From the NCBI RefSeq assembly GCF_024494695.1, contig NZ_JANHDP010000006.1, forward strand, positions 223,399-287,398: a stretch of DNA of 64,000 nucleotides. The letters run 5' to 3'. The position numbers and the translations under genes are program-made. Below the pieces are notes generated by a model that worked only from the letters and a program-made list of their open reading frames with translations, did no database searches and was not told where the DNA came from. This DNA is from Natronoarchaeum rubrum. GTDB taxonomy: Archaea > Halobacteriota > Halobacteria > Halobacteriales > Natronoarchaeaceae. Of the stretch, positions 16,426 to 24,561 are shown one piece after another. How positions within the stretch are numbered: position 1 is the first letter of the stretch; each line of letters begins with the position of its first letter.

Positions 16426-17466
16426 CTAGCGCTCGCGGACGCCGGTGCCCGGCCGGCCGACCCCGGCGAGGTCGATCTCGCCGCCGGGCATCGGGACGCC
16501 CTCGAAGGGGTCGTCGGCCAGCAGCAGAGAGCCGTCCAGGTCGACGTAGTCGGAAAGCGGCGCGAGGTGGGCCATCGCGGCGATCGAGGGCTGAGCCTCG
16601 ACCATACAGCCCAGCATCACGTCCAGCCCCTGGGCGTCGGCGGCGTGGATCATCCGCCGGGCCTCGCGCAAACTCGCGCACTTCGAGAGCTTGATGACGA
16701 TCACGTCGGCGCGATCGGCGACCGCGGGCACGTCCGGCAGCCGGACGCAGCTCTCGTCGGCGGCGATCGGGAGCGAAGCGCGCTCGTACACCCGGCGCAG
16801 GGCCTCGGGCTCGTCTGCGGGGACGGGCTGTTCGAGCAGCTCGACGCCGAAATCCGCCAGAAAGTCGGCCATCCGAACCGCCTCGGCGCGCGACCAGGCC
16901 TCGTTGGCGTCGACCCGCAGCGCGGCGTCCGGCGCGGCCGAGCGGATAGTTCGAACGATCTCGCGGTCCCGGTCGGTGCCGAGCTTGACCTTCAGCGTCG
17001 AGAACCCCCTGTCGACGGCCTCACGGGCGTGCTCGGCCATCGCCTCGACGTCGTCGAGACCGATCGTGTAGCAGGTCTCGGGCGCCCGGTCGGGATCGAG
17101 CCCCCACAGGCGGTACAGCGGGAGATCGGCGCGCTTCGCCGCGAGGTCGTGGAGCGCGACGCTAACGGCGCCGCGTGCGGCGGGGTTCCGGCGGAAGAGC
17201 TCGCCGAGTCGGCGCTCGATCCGGTCGAGCGCGTGAGGGTCGCCGATCTCCTCGACGGCGTCGAGCAGGTCCGGAAGGGCGGCTGTCGCCGTCGCCGCGG
17301 TCTCGCCGTAGTGGCGCGTCGGCGCGGCGCCGCCGATCCCCTCGTTGCCGTCGCCGTCGCGGATCCTGACCAGCGGGTACTCGACGGTACGAGTCGTCCC
17401 GCGGGCGATGGTGAACGGCCGTTCCGTGTCGAGCGAGAGCGTCTCGAACTCGGCGTCGAGCGTCAC
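16426..17466 (-). CDS. dgcA: DgcA-like enolase-superfamily epimerase (N-acetyl-D-glutamate racemase / dipeptide epimerase)
   Basis: The 346-residue enolase-superfamily enzyme has the KxK motif in STLKVKLG. Metal ligands are Asp in LRVDANEAW, Glu in LLEQPVP and Asp in IAADESC, and a second catalytic Lys lies in VIVIKLSKC. By motif it would be called a dipeptide epimerase, but it is translationally coupled to a DgcN homologue (GTG start over the TGA of dgcN, as GTGA). In marine bacteria the DgcN-DgcA pair acetylates D-glutamate and then racemises N-acetyl-D-glutamate, opening D-glutamate to normal catabolism. The same role is inferred here. It is convergent with hflX. Confidence 0.85.
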   Translation of the reverse strand: MTLDAEFETLSLDTERPFTIARGTTRTVEYPLVRIRDGDGNEGIGGAAPTRHYGETAATATAALPDLLDAVEEIGDPHALDRIERRLGELFRRNPAARGAVSVALHDLAAKRADLPLYRLWGLDPDRAPETCYTIGLDDVEAMAEHAREAVDRGFSTLKVKLGTDRDREIVRTIRSAAPDAALRVDANEAWSRAEAVRMADFLADFGVELLEQPVPADEPEALRRVYERASLPIAADESCVRLPDVPAVADRADVIVIKLSKCASLREARRMIHAADAQGLDVMLGCMVEAQPSIAAMAHLAPLSDYVDLDGSLLLADDPFEGVPMPGGEIDLAGVGRPGTGVRER

Positions 17467-18476
17467 AGCAGCGCCTCCAGCAGTTCGTCGGTGCCCTGTC
17501 GGATCGGGTCGGCGGCGGGCGCGTCGAGGGCCTCCGAATAGTCGGCGACGGCGTCGACCGCGGCCGTCTCGGGGTACTCCGAGGTGTTGAGCGCGCCCGC
17601 GGCGACGTCCGTCTCGCGGACCGGCGCCGCCAGCCCCTCGTACAGGTCGACGTACGTCTCGATCGGCGGAATGTCGAACGACTCGTAGCCGTGGATCGCC
17701 TCGCGGCCGGCCTCGTGACACAGCACGAGCTTGTCGGGCATCGCGCCGTGGAGGATGCCGCAGGTCACCGCGGAGTACGCCGGGTGGACGATGCTGCCCT
17801 GGCCCTCGACGAACAGGTAGTCGTGATCGTCGCCGACCTCTCGGATCATACGCTCGACCGCGCCGGCGGTGAAATCCGAGATCGTCCGGTCGATCGGGAT
17901 CCCCCAGCCCTCGATCATGATCCCGGTCTGGCCCGTGGGAACGACGGCGGCGTCGTGCCCGGCCTCGGCGGCGGCGCGGGCGAGTTCCATCGTCGTCGTC
18001 ATCTTCCCGGTGTTGCAGTCGGTGCCGACGGTGAGAATCACCTCGGCGTCGACCTCGTCGGTCCGCCCCTGACTGACCGTCAGGTCGTCGGGCGGCTTGC
18101 GCACGTCTCGAAGCTCGCCGCCGTGTTCCTCGGCGAGGCGGGCGAACTCCTCGTCCTCCGAGAGGAAGTAGTGCAGGCCGGCGATCACGTCGCAGCCACG
18201 TTCGAGGGCGGTGACGACGTCTGCGCGCCAGGACTCGTCGAAGCCGCCGCCGATCGGCGCGACGCCGATTATCAGCGCGTCGATCGAGGCGTCGACCGCG
18301 CTCATCCCCGAGACGATCGGAGCGTCCTGCACGTCGTCAACGTGATCGTCGACCTGCGTCCCGGCGCTGTCCCGATCCAGCACCGCGACGACGTCGTGGT
18401 CGCCGTACCGCAGGACCCCTAGCGCCGTCTTCGCGTCGCCGGGGAACTTCTCGTGGGCCAGAATTGCCACTCGCAT
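17463..18476 (-). CDS. dgcN: DgcN-family protein (DUF1611; D-glutamate N-acetyltransferase)
   Basis: The 337-residue protein is of the former DUF1611 family. It has an N-terminal Rossmann-like domain (MRVAILAHEKFPGDAKTALG) and a P-loop NTPase-like C-terminal domain with VGTDCNTGKMTTT near residue 150, GQTGIMIEGWGIPIDRTISD and VEGQGSIVHPAYS. The homologue in marine bacteria N-acetylates D-glutamate for the partner racemase DgcA, whose gene follows with overlap here. A TTAAGC box (plus-strand GCTTAA, 18497-18502) about 24 bases before the ATG suggests a leaderless operon transcript. Confidence 0.85.
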   Translation of the reverse strand: MRVAILAHEKFPGDAKTALGVLRYGDHDVVAVLDRDSAGTQVDDHVDDVQDAPIVSGMSAVDASIDALIIGVAPIGGGFDESWRADVVTALERGCDVIAGLHYFLSEDEEFARLAEEHGGELRDVRKPPDDLTVSQGRTDEVDAEVILTVGTDCNTGKMTTTMELARAAAEAGHDAAVVPTGQTGIMIEGWGIPIDRTISDFTAGAVERMIREVGDDHDYLFVEGQGSIVHPAYSAVTCGILHGAMPDKLVLCHEAGREAIHGYESFDIPPIETYVDLYEGLAAPVRETDVAAGALNTSEYPETAAVDAVADYSEALDAPAADPIRQGTDELLEALL

Positions 18477-18635
18477 GGCAGGGGCTACGCGCCGATGCTT
18501 AACAGTTGTATGGGAACGATTCCGCGCTCGTTCGGGCTCGCTCACCGTCGCCTCGGTCGATCGGACGGTACCGGCGAGGGCGGCGCGGTGACGATAATCG
18601 ACGCTACGGTCCAGACAGTTGAATATGCACCACAT

Positions 18636-18675
18636 AAGTTATAGAGATGCGTGCTATCTCTTATCTCGATAACTT
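18636..18675 (+). promoter_or_regulatory. nested inverted repeat (candidate operator) abutting the doxX TATA box
   Basis: AAGTTAT (18636-18642) and AGAGAT (18643-18648) are mirrored by ATCTCT (18656-18661) and ATAACTT (18669-18675). All arms are perfect, with a 7-base centre and a 7-base insert in the right half. The right arm runs into CTTAATATA (18673-18681), the likely TATA box. A bound regulator would block or recruit TBP/TFB. Confidence 0.55.
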
Positions 18676-18718
18676 AATATACGTACCCGACCTTTCTAAG
18701 AGTAGGAGTGTTTTACAA

Positions 18719-19294
18719 ATGACATCCTCGACCATCAACCCCGAAAGCAGCAACACGTTCGCCAGCACGATCCGCGGCCACACCGTCACCGGCCGGGCGC
18801 ACAGCCTCAGCGCGTGGTTCGTCCTCTCGCTCCGGCTCATGATGGGCTGGGCGTTCGCGTACTCGGGCTTCACGAAGATCGTCGCCGCCGAGCCGTTCGA
18901 CGCTGGCGGCTACCTGGAGTTCAGCGCGGCGACGAACGGCAACCCGCTCGCGGGGCTGTTCGCCTGGATGGGCTCGACGCCGTGGTTCGTCGAGTTCGCG
19001 AACGTCGCGGTCCCGTGGGGCGAACTCCTGATCGGCCTGGGCCTGCTCGTCGGCGCGGTCGTCCGCCTCGCGGCGTTCTTCGGCGCGCTCATGATGCTCA
19101 TGTTCTACTTCGGCAACTGGGACATCGCCCACGGCGTGATCAACGGCGACTTCGCGTACATGCTCGTGTTCCTCGCGGTCGCCGCGTTCGGCGCGGGCCG
19201 CATCCTCGGGCTGGACGCCTACATCGAGCAGTACGAGGTTGGCGGCGAGCCGCTCGTCGAGAAATACCCCGCGCTCGACTACATCCTCGGCTGA
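18719..19294 (+). CDS. DoxX-family membrane protein
   Basis: The 191-residue integral membrane protein has four predicted helices: FVLSLRLMMGWAFAYSGFTK near residues 38-58, then about 95-118, 120-140 and 148-168. FAYSGFTKI and an Arg after the first segment fit the DoxX fold. DoxX/DoxD relatives are subunits of quinol oxidase or thiosulfate:quinone reductase, or work in redox stress; the exact role here is unknown. The start at ATG 18719 is chosen because it follows the AT-rich promoter; upstream in-frame codons overlap the TATA box. Confidence 0.82.
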   Translation: MTSSTINPESSNTFASTIRGHTVTGRAHSLSAWFVLSLRLMMGWAFAYSGFTKIVAAEPFDAGGYLEFSAATNGNPLAGLFAWMGSTPWFVEFANVAVPWGELLIGLGLLVGAVVRLAAFFGALMMLMFYFGNWDIAHGVINGDFAYMLVFLAVAAFGAGRILGLDAYIEQYEVGGEPLVEKYPALDYILG

Positions 19295-19452
19295 GCGGGG
19301 AGAGCACCACCTGCCGCTCCGTCCCGTCCTGCTCGTTCTTTCGCCGATTTCGATACCGCCGAGCCCGGGGCTCGCGTCGTCACGACCGCCATCGGGGTTC
19401 CGATCGGCAGGAAGTTTATGCTACGGCGAGACAAACCATACCGGTCGAGGAG

Positions 19453-19887
19453 ATGTACGACGACATCCTGGTGCCGACCGACGGGAGCGACGGAACCGAA
19501 CAGACGCTCGAGCACGCCGTGGAAATCGCCCGGAACCACGGCGCGCGGCTGCACGCGCTGTCGGTGGTCGACCGCCGGGTGTATCTCGCCGCCGAAGGCG
19601 AGGAGCGCGAGGAGGTGATGGCGAAACTGCGCGGTGAGGCCGAGGACGCCATCGCGCTGGTCGAGGATCGGCTGGCCGACGCCGACGTGGCGGTCACCGC
19701 CGAGATCGTCGACGGGACGCCGCACAAGGAGATCCTCGAGTACGCCGAGGACGCCGACGTGGATCTGATCGCGATCGGCACCCACGGCCGGACGGGCCGG
19801 GATCGCCTGGAGAACCTCGGCAGCGTCACCGAGCGGGTCGTCGAGGACGCCGACCGGACGGTGCTCGTCGTTTCGATCGACGAGTGA
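19453..19887 (+). CDS. universal stress protein (UspA family)
   Basis: The 144-residue single-domain Usp starts MYDDILVPTDGSDGTEQTLE. It ends with the ATP-binding signature IAIGTHGRTGRDRLENLGSVTERVVEDA (G-2x-G-9x-G-S/T), so it probably binds ATP. GTTTATG (19414-19420) lies 33 bases upstream, and GGAGATG places a short Shine-Dalgarno-like stretch at the start. Haloarchaea carry dozens of such proteins; no specific partner is evident. Confidence 0.9.
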   Translation: MYDDILVPTDGSDGTEQTLEHAVEIARNHGARLHALSVVDRRVYLAAEGEEREEVMAKLRGEAEDAIALVEDRLADADVAVTAEIVDGTPHKEILEYAEDADVDLIAIGTHGRTGRDRLENLGSVTERVVEDADRTVLVVSIDE

Positions 19888-19963
19888 CCGGCCGTCTCGG
19901 GAACTGATTACGGAAGAGTGACCGAGCGTCGCGGGGGCCGGGCGGGACAGTTCTATCGCTCCG

Positions 19964-21010
19964 TCAGTTCGACAGCGCGTCGTCCTCGTCGCCGTCGGGC
20001 GTTCGCAGCGCCGACTGGAGCCCCATCTCGGCGACGTTGGCGCCGTACTCGGCGGTCCGCTCGACGCTGTCGAGCACCGTCGCCAGCAGGTGGGCGTCGG
20101 CGATCTCGCCGTCGTACAGCCGCCGGTCGATCGCGCGGACGTCCTCGACGACGGCGTCGCGCCGCTCGGCGACGGCCTGCAGCCCCGACAGCGACGGCTC
20201 CTCTAGCTGTTCGTCCATCGCCGTCCGGACGATCTCGCGGGAGCGCTCGCCGAGTTCGTCGAGTTCGTCGCCGAGTTCCGCGGGCGGGGCCGCCGACTGT
20301 CGGCGCGCGACGCCGGCGATCTTCTCGGCGTGGTCGGCGACCCGCTCCAGTTGGCGGGCGATCCGGTAGTACGCGAACGCCTCAGTCCGATCGACGTCGA
20401 ACGTGACTGCCTCGCGGACGTCAGAGAGCCCGCGGTGGAACTGCCGGCTGACCAGCCCGAACAGCCGGTCGACCTCGTCGTCCTGATCGGCGACGCGGCG
20501 GGCGAGTTCGGCGTCGTGCTCCCGGACCGCGTCGATGGCGTCCTCGTGCATCGTCAGGGCGGTCAGGCGCATCTGGACGACCGTCTGGCGCAGCGACACC
20601 TCGGCGCCGTCGAGCAGGCTGCGGATCGTGATGCGCGTCGGCGTCTGGGAGTGGATCTCGATGCCGACGAGACGGGTCACCGCGGCGCGGACGGCTCGCC
20701 GGCGCTCGGCGTCGAACTCGATCGGGCTGGTCAGGACGATCTCGTCGTAGCCGGCGACGTAGGCGGTCAGAACGGTGTCCGCGAGCGCGTCGGGGCCGAA
20801 CTCGGCGGCCTCGATCTCGACCGTCCGGCCGTCGTCGTCGGTCTCTCTCGCGGCGACGAGCCTGTCGTCGGAAGCATAGAGGAACAGCGGCGTCCCCGTC
20901 TCGATGCCGTTCTCCGTCGCCCACTCTTTGGGCAGCGAGATCGTGTACGTCGACCCGCCGGTGAGCTGGACCTTGCGTCGGATCGGTTCGTCGGTGCCGT
21001 TCGTCGTCAT
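19964..21010 (-). CDS. AbrB-PhoU fusion, phosphate-type regulator
   Basis: The 348-residue protein has an N-terminal SpoVT/AbrB swapped-hairpin DNA-binding domain (RRKVQLTGGSTYTISLPKEWA, residues 10-55). Two PhoU-like three-helix bundles follow from about residue 120 (RQTVVQMRLTALTMHEDAIDAV; RIARQLERVADHAEKIAGVA). In haloarchaea such fusions are annotated as phosphate uptake regulators and probably combine promoter binding with PhoU-type sensing. It lies 22 bases downstream of a classical PhoU gene on the same strand, so the two form an operon. No pst transporter is in the window. Confidence 0.87.
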   Translation of the reverse strand: MTTNGTDEPIRRKVQLTGGSTYTISLPKEWATENGIETGTPLFLYASDDRLVAARETDDDGRTVEIEAAEFGPDALADTVLTAYVAGYDEIVLTSPIEFDAERRRAVRAAVTRLVGIEIHSQTPTRITIRSLLDGAEVSLRQTVVQMRLTALTMHEDAIDAVREHDAELARRVADQDDEVDRLFGLVSRQFHRGLSDVREAVTFDVDRTEAFAYYRIARQLERVADHAEKIAGVARRQSAAPPAELGDELDELGERSREIVRTAMDEQLEEPSLSGLQAVAERRDAVVEDVRAIDRRLYDGEIADAHLLATVLDSVERTAEYGANVAEMGLQSALRTPDGDEDDALSN

Positions 21011-21032
21011 GGTGTCGGGGTGGGAATCTGCA

Positions 21033-21704
21033 TCAGTAGATCAACTCGTCGTCGTTCTCGACTGCATAGAGCGTCCGCGCGGCGACGTTGACGGCGTGGT
21101 CCCCGACGCGTTCGAGGTCGCGGATCGTCAGCAACAGCACGGAGACGTCGCCGAGCAGTTCCTCGATCGGCCGGTCGTCGCCGAACTCCCGCTCGATCAG
21201 ATCGCGGACGATCAGTTCGCTGGCGCGCTCGCAGCGCTCGTCGACCTCGTCGTCGCGGGCCGCGATCTCGTGACAGGCGTCGGGATCCTCGTCGGCGTAG
21301 GCCGCCATCGCGTCCTCGACCATCGCGGCGGTCAGCGCGCCGATGCGCTGGAAGTCCACGTCGGGAACGGTCTCGCGGTCCATCTCCAGGGCGTAGCCCG
21401 CGAGGTTCGTCGCGAGGTCGGCGATCCGTTCGAGATCGGTGAGGATCTTGAACGATGCGACCACGAGCCGAAGGTCGCCGGCGACGGGCTGCTGGAGCGC
21501 GAGCAGGTCGACGCAGGCGCCCTCCAGATCGAGGTACCGGCGGTTGATCTCCGCGTCGCCCTCGACGACCTCCCGGGCGAGCGCCTCGTCGCCCGCGTCG
21601 AGCGCAGATAGCGCCTGCAGCAACCGGTCGAGCGCGGTCTCGCTCAGATCGAGGACGGCCTCGCGCAGCGCGTCGAGTTGCTCGCGGTACTCCTCGCGGG
21701 GCAC
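21033..21704 (-). CDS. phoU: phosphate signalling protein PhoU
   Basis: The 223-residue all-helical protein has two PhoU repeats. Each carries the metal-binding signature: DLERIADLATNLAGYALEM near residue 95 and RDLERVGDHAVNVAARTLY near residue 200. PhoU senses phosphate transport status and restrains Pho-regulon uptake. The GTG at 21704 gives the family N-terminus PREEYREQLDALREAV. It follows two bases after the end of a small ORF that begins at the better promoter position. Confidence 0.9.
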   Translation of the reverse strand: MPREEYREQLDALREAVLDLSETALDRLLQALSALDAGDEALAREVVEGDAEINRRYLDLEGACVDLLALQQPVAGDLRLVVASFKILTDLERIADLATNLAGYALEMDRETVPDVDFQRIGALTAAMVEDAMAAYADEDPDACHEIAARDDEVDERCERASELIVRDLIEREFGDDRPIEELLGDVSVLLLTIRDLERVGDHAVNVAARTLYAVENDDELIY

Positions 21705-21706
21705 CG

Positions 21707-21775
21707 TCAGCGCACCTCCGTTCCGTCGGTGTCGACAGTCGCGGCCGGCGCGTCGTCCGGTCGAATCTGTGACAT
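21707..21775 (-). CDS. possible 22-residue leader ORF before phoU
   Basis: On the minus strand, CTTACT (about 21807-21800) stands about 29 bases before an ATG that opens 22 acidic codons (MSQIRPDDAPAATVDTDGTE). The TGA is two bases before the phoU GTG. The ATG and box geometry fit a leaderless transcript, so this peptide would be translated first and phoU by coupling. No family is recognised. Confidence 0.35.
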   Translation of the reverse strand: MSQIRPDDAPAATVDTDGTEVR

Positions 21776-21845
21776 CACCCGGAGGGAGGCGACAGTGGAG
21801 TAAGTAGGCTGCTATGAGGGGTACACCGCGGGCTATGGCGTCTCG

Positions 21846-21966
21846 TACCAATATATACCACTATATAAAACGCTCCGCTCGGATTCTCCGGAAACGAGTC
21901 GTCTTGACTACGTAGCTCTCGGTAGTCGGCCGGTCCCTAATATATAATATTTTAGATAGTTTTAAG
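21846..21966. promoter_or_regulatory. AT-rich divergent promoter region
   Basis: Two strongly AT-rich tracts, ATATATACCACTATATAAAA (21851-21870) and TAATATATAATATTTTAG (21939-21956), sit between the divergent phoU operon and the gene at 21994. The second tract lies about 40-50 bases before the GTG at 21994 and is its probable promoter. The first may serve the minus strand. Confidence 0.4.
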
Positions 21967-21993
21967 CGGCGGGAACGCCGACATCCCGCCATC

Positions 21994-22749
21994 GTGAGCC
22001 CCGAACTACGCGCACACTCTCTCGACGCGGCCGAGCGAGCCGTTCGACGGGAGCGCCGACGGCTCGTCGACGAGCGACGGGCGTTCGAGGAGTTCACCGA
22101 GCGGGTACGCGGGTTCGACGCCGAGCGACCGCGGACGACCGGCGGTCAGACCCTCGTGTGCCGACAGTCCGGCGGTCTCGACGCGGTGCGAGACGCCTAC
22201 GAGGAGACGGTGATGAGCGTTCCCCACTACCGCGACGAGTACGACGAGCCCTACGCCGTCAACGTCGCGGGCGAGCTCAGCCAGGAGCTCGCGGCGGCGC
22301 TGGGAAGCGACGGACAGTTTCACCCGCCGCTGAAGCGGAGGCTCATCGAGGCGACGGGACAGGCCATCGCGGGTCGAGAGCGCCTGATCGGGGTCGTCGA
22401 CGCGGAAGCAGCGGCGCTCGAATCGGCCGAGGACGACATCGCCGCACTGACCGAGGACGTGGCGTCGCTCGGCGACCAGCCGCTGGCCTCCATGGAGTTC
22501 AACGCGCTCCGGCTCACGCGGGAGCGGCTTCGGGACGCGCGCGATCGCTGCGACGACCTCGCCGCGGACCGCCAGTCGACGTTGCAGGACCAGCGACCAA
22601 CACTCCCGGTCGAGATCGACGATCTGGGCGAGTATCTCTACGCCGACTGCGAGACGGCCTACCCACTGCTGGCCGCGTTCGCGGACCTGCGCCGGCGTAT
22701 CGACCGCTTGCTGCGGGAAATCGATCGGCGACTGGCGCGAGCGGGCTAA
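21994..22749 (+). CDS. haloarchaeal DUF7260-like protein
   Basis: The 251-residue protein is almost entirely helical and charged, with no membrane segment. It starts with the basic coiled stretch RAVRRERRRLVDERRAFEEF and continues through paired coiled coils to RRRIDRLLREIDRRLARAG. It matches by eye the haloarchaeal family DUF7260, whose function is unknown. It uses a GTG start. Confidence 0.7.
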   Translation: MSPELRAHSLDAAERAVRRERRRLVDERRAFEEFTERVRGFDAERPRTTGGQTLVCRQSGGLDAVRDAYEETVMSVPHYRDEYDEPYAVNVAGELSQELAAALGSDGQFHPPLKRRLIEATGQAIAGRERLIGVVDAEAAALESAEDDIAALTEDVASLGDQPLASMEFNALRLTRERLRDARDRCDDLAADRQSTLQDQRPTLPVEIDDLGEYLYADCETAYPLLAAFADLRRRIDRLLREIDRRLARAG

Positions 22750-22817
22750 CCGCCCCGCCATTCTCGGAAGGCCGACAACTACCAACAGTTACGTTGCGCT
22801 AAATGGTATCGTGCCAC

Positions 22818-23351
22818 ATGCACGACTCCAGAGACTACGCGTTCGAGGACGAGCGCCCGGACATCCACGAGAGCGCGCGGGTGAGCCGCGAGGCGACGCT
22901 GGTCGGCAACGTGACCGTCGAGGCCGATGCCAGCGTCTGGCCGGGCGTCGTCCTGCGCGGGGACGTCGAACCGGTCCGGATCGGCCGACAGGCCCACGTC
23001 GGCGACACCGCGGTGCTCCACGCGTCGAGCGTCGGCGAGAACGTGATGGTGGGCCACGGCGCCGTCTGTAACGACGCCGTCGTCGACGACGACGCGCTCG
23101 TGGGGTTCAACGCGACGCTGAACTCCGAGGTCAGCGTCGGCGAGGGCTCGATCGTCGCCTCGGGGACGGTGATCCCGCAGGGCTACTCGATCCCGGCGGA
23201 CTCGTTCGCCCGGGGCGTCCCCGCCGAGGTGACGCCGCTGTCCCAGACGACGATCGACACCGACCGCATCCACGAAGAGTTCGCCTCGGGCGCCTACACC
23301 GACCTCGCCGGCCGCCACGAGGAACTGTTCGCCGCCGACCCGGAGCGGTGA
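22818..23351 (+). CDS. gamma-carbonic-anhydrase-like left-handed beta-helix protein, third zinc His replaced
   Basis: The 177-residue protein has hexapeptide repeats (VTVEADASVWPGVVLRGDVE) and a C-terminal helix, the layout of the gamma-CA/YrdA/PaaY family. Two zinc ligands are clear: His68 in TAVLHAS and His80 in VGHGAV. The third, normally five residues later, is Asn85 (VGHGAVCND). Carbonic anhydrase activity is therefore doubtful; the alternatives are a CaiE-type or structural role. The start at ATG 22818 (MHDSRDYAFE) is preferred over the ATG five codons earlier. Confidence 0.83.
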   Translation: MHDSRDYAFEDERPDIHESARVSREATLVGNVTVEADASVWPGVVLRGDVEPVRIGRQAHVGDTAVLHASSVGENVMVGHGAVCNDAVVDDDALVGFNATLNSEVSVGEGSIVASGTVIPQGYSIPADSFARGVPAEVTPLSQTTIDTDRIHEEFASGAYTDLAGRHEELFAADPER

Positions 23352-23421
23352 GCCCGGCGCCGCCGCGGCGTCGACCCCGAGAGGGACGCCTTTTTGGCTC
23401 GCTTGCCCTGACATTCGGACG

Positions 23422-24453
23422 ATGACACCACGAGTCGCCGTCGTCGGCGGAGGCGTCGCCGGCGCCGCCGTCGCGTACGCGCTCCGAGAGAGTCCCGTCG
23501 AAGTGACGCTGTTCGAGCGCGCCGGCCGGGTCGGCGGCCGCACCGCGACGCGACGCCGCGGGGAGACGGTGTACGACTACGGCGCGAACTACGTCACCGA
23601 CGACGACGAGCGCGTCGCCGACCTGCTCGCCGAGGAGTTCTCGAACGGGCTCGTCGACACCGAGGGCCCCGTCTGGACGTTCGACGCCGACGGCGAGATC
23701 GGCGAGGGCCGCGGGAACGGCCGCAAGTGGACCTACGAGGGCGGCGTCGAGACGCTCGCCGGCCGGCTGGTCGACCGGAGCGACGCCACGGTCGAGACCG
23801 ACGCGGAAGTGATCGAGCTTCGGCGTCGCGACGAGGCGTGGACCGTCGAGACGGCCGACGAGCGGACGTTCGAGCCGTTCGACGGCGTCGTCCTGACGCC
23901 GCCGGCGCCCCAGACCGGCGACCTGCTCGCGGCGGCGGGCTGGAGCCACGAGCGAGCGAACGCGCTCGTCGAGGCGCTCCGAGACGTTCCCTACCGGACG
24001 ATCTGGTCGCTCGCGCTGCACTACCCCGACGAACTGGACCGGCCCTACTACGCGCTGGTCAACACCGACCGCGACCACGAGATCGGCTGGCTCTCCCGCG
24101 AGGAGTGCAAGCCCGGTCACGTCCCGGACGGCGAGTCGCTCCTGATCGTCCAGATGGCGCCCGACTGGTCGGCCGAGCGCTACGACGCCGACGGGGCGGC
24201 CGTGATCGAGGAAGCGCTGCCGATCGTCGCCGACCTGCTCGACGACGACCGACTCGCCGATCCCGAGTGGACCGATCACCAGCGCTGGGGGCTGGCGCTG
24301 CCCGACGACGGCGTCGACGCCGAACTGCTGGACGCCGTCGCCGAGGACGGGCTGTGGTTCGCGGGCGACTGGGTGGCCGGTGAAGGCCGGTCGCACGCAG
24401 CGATCAGGACGGGACTGGACGCGGGCGATCGGATTCGAGAGCGATTCGAGTAG
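23422..24453 (+). CDS. FAD-dependent amine-oxidase/renalase-like oxidoreductase
   Basis: The 343-residue flavoprotein has the dinucleotide-binding motif VAVVGGGVAGAAVAYALR and the second FAD motif RVGGRTATRRR with YDYGANYVT. The C-terminal FAD contact reads LWFAGDWVAGEGRSHAAIRTG. The closest type by eye is the renalase/NAD(P)-binding amine oxidase group. A T-rich box (CCTTTTTGG, 23390-23398) lies about 28 bases before the ATG. The substrate is unknown. Confidence 0.85.
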   Translation: MTPRVAVVGGGVAGAAVAYALRESPVEVTLFERAGRVGGRTATRRRGETVYDYGANYVTDDDERVADLLAEEFSNGLVDTEGPVWTFDADGEIGEGRGNGRKWTYEGGVETLAGRLVDRSDATVETDAEVIELRRRDEAWTVETADERTFEPFDGVVLTPPAPQTGDLLAAAGWSHERANALVEALRDVPYRTIWSLALHYPDELDRPYYALVNTDRDHEIGWLSREECKPGHVPDGESLLIVQMAPDWSAERYDADGAAVIEEALPIVADLLDDDRLADPEWTDHQRWGLALPDDGVDAELLDAVAEDGLWFAGDWVAGEGRSHAAIRTGLDAGDRIRERFE

Positions 24454-24561
24454 GACTGCACAGATCCGTGGGCTGCGTTGACTCGGACAGGATATCCACA
24501 GTCGATCGATCGGCTCCCGATCCCACAACCCTCTTGCCCCGCTCCCGCATCTACCTAGCCA

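Noticed and set aside
16340..16681. Small minus-strand frame over the hflX/dgcA junction
   Set aside because: Arg-rich shadow product, no promoter, overlapped by two genes with full motifs.
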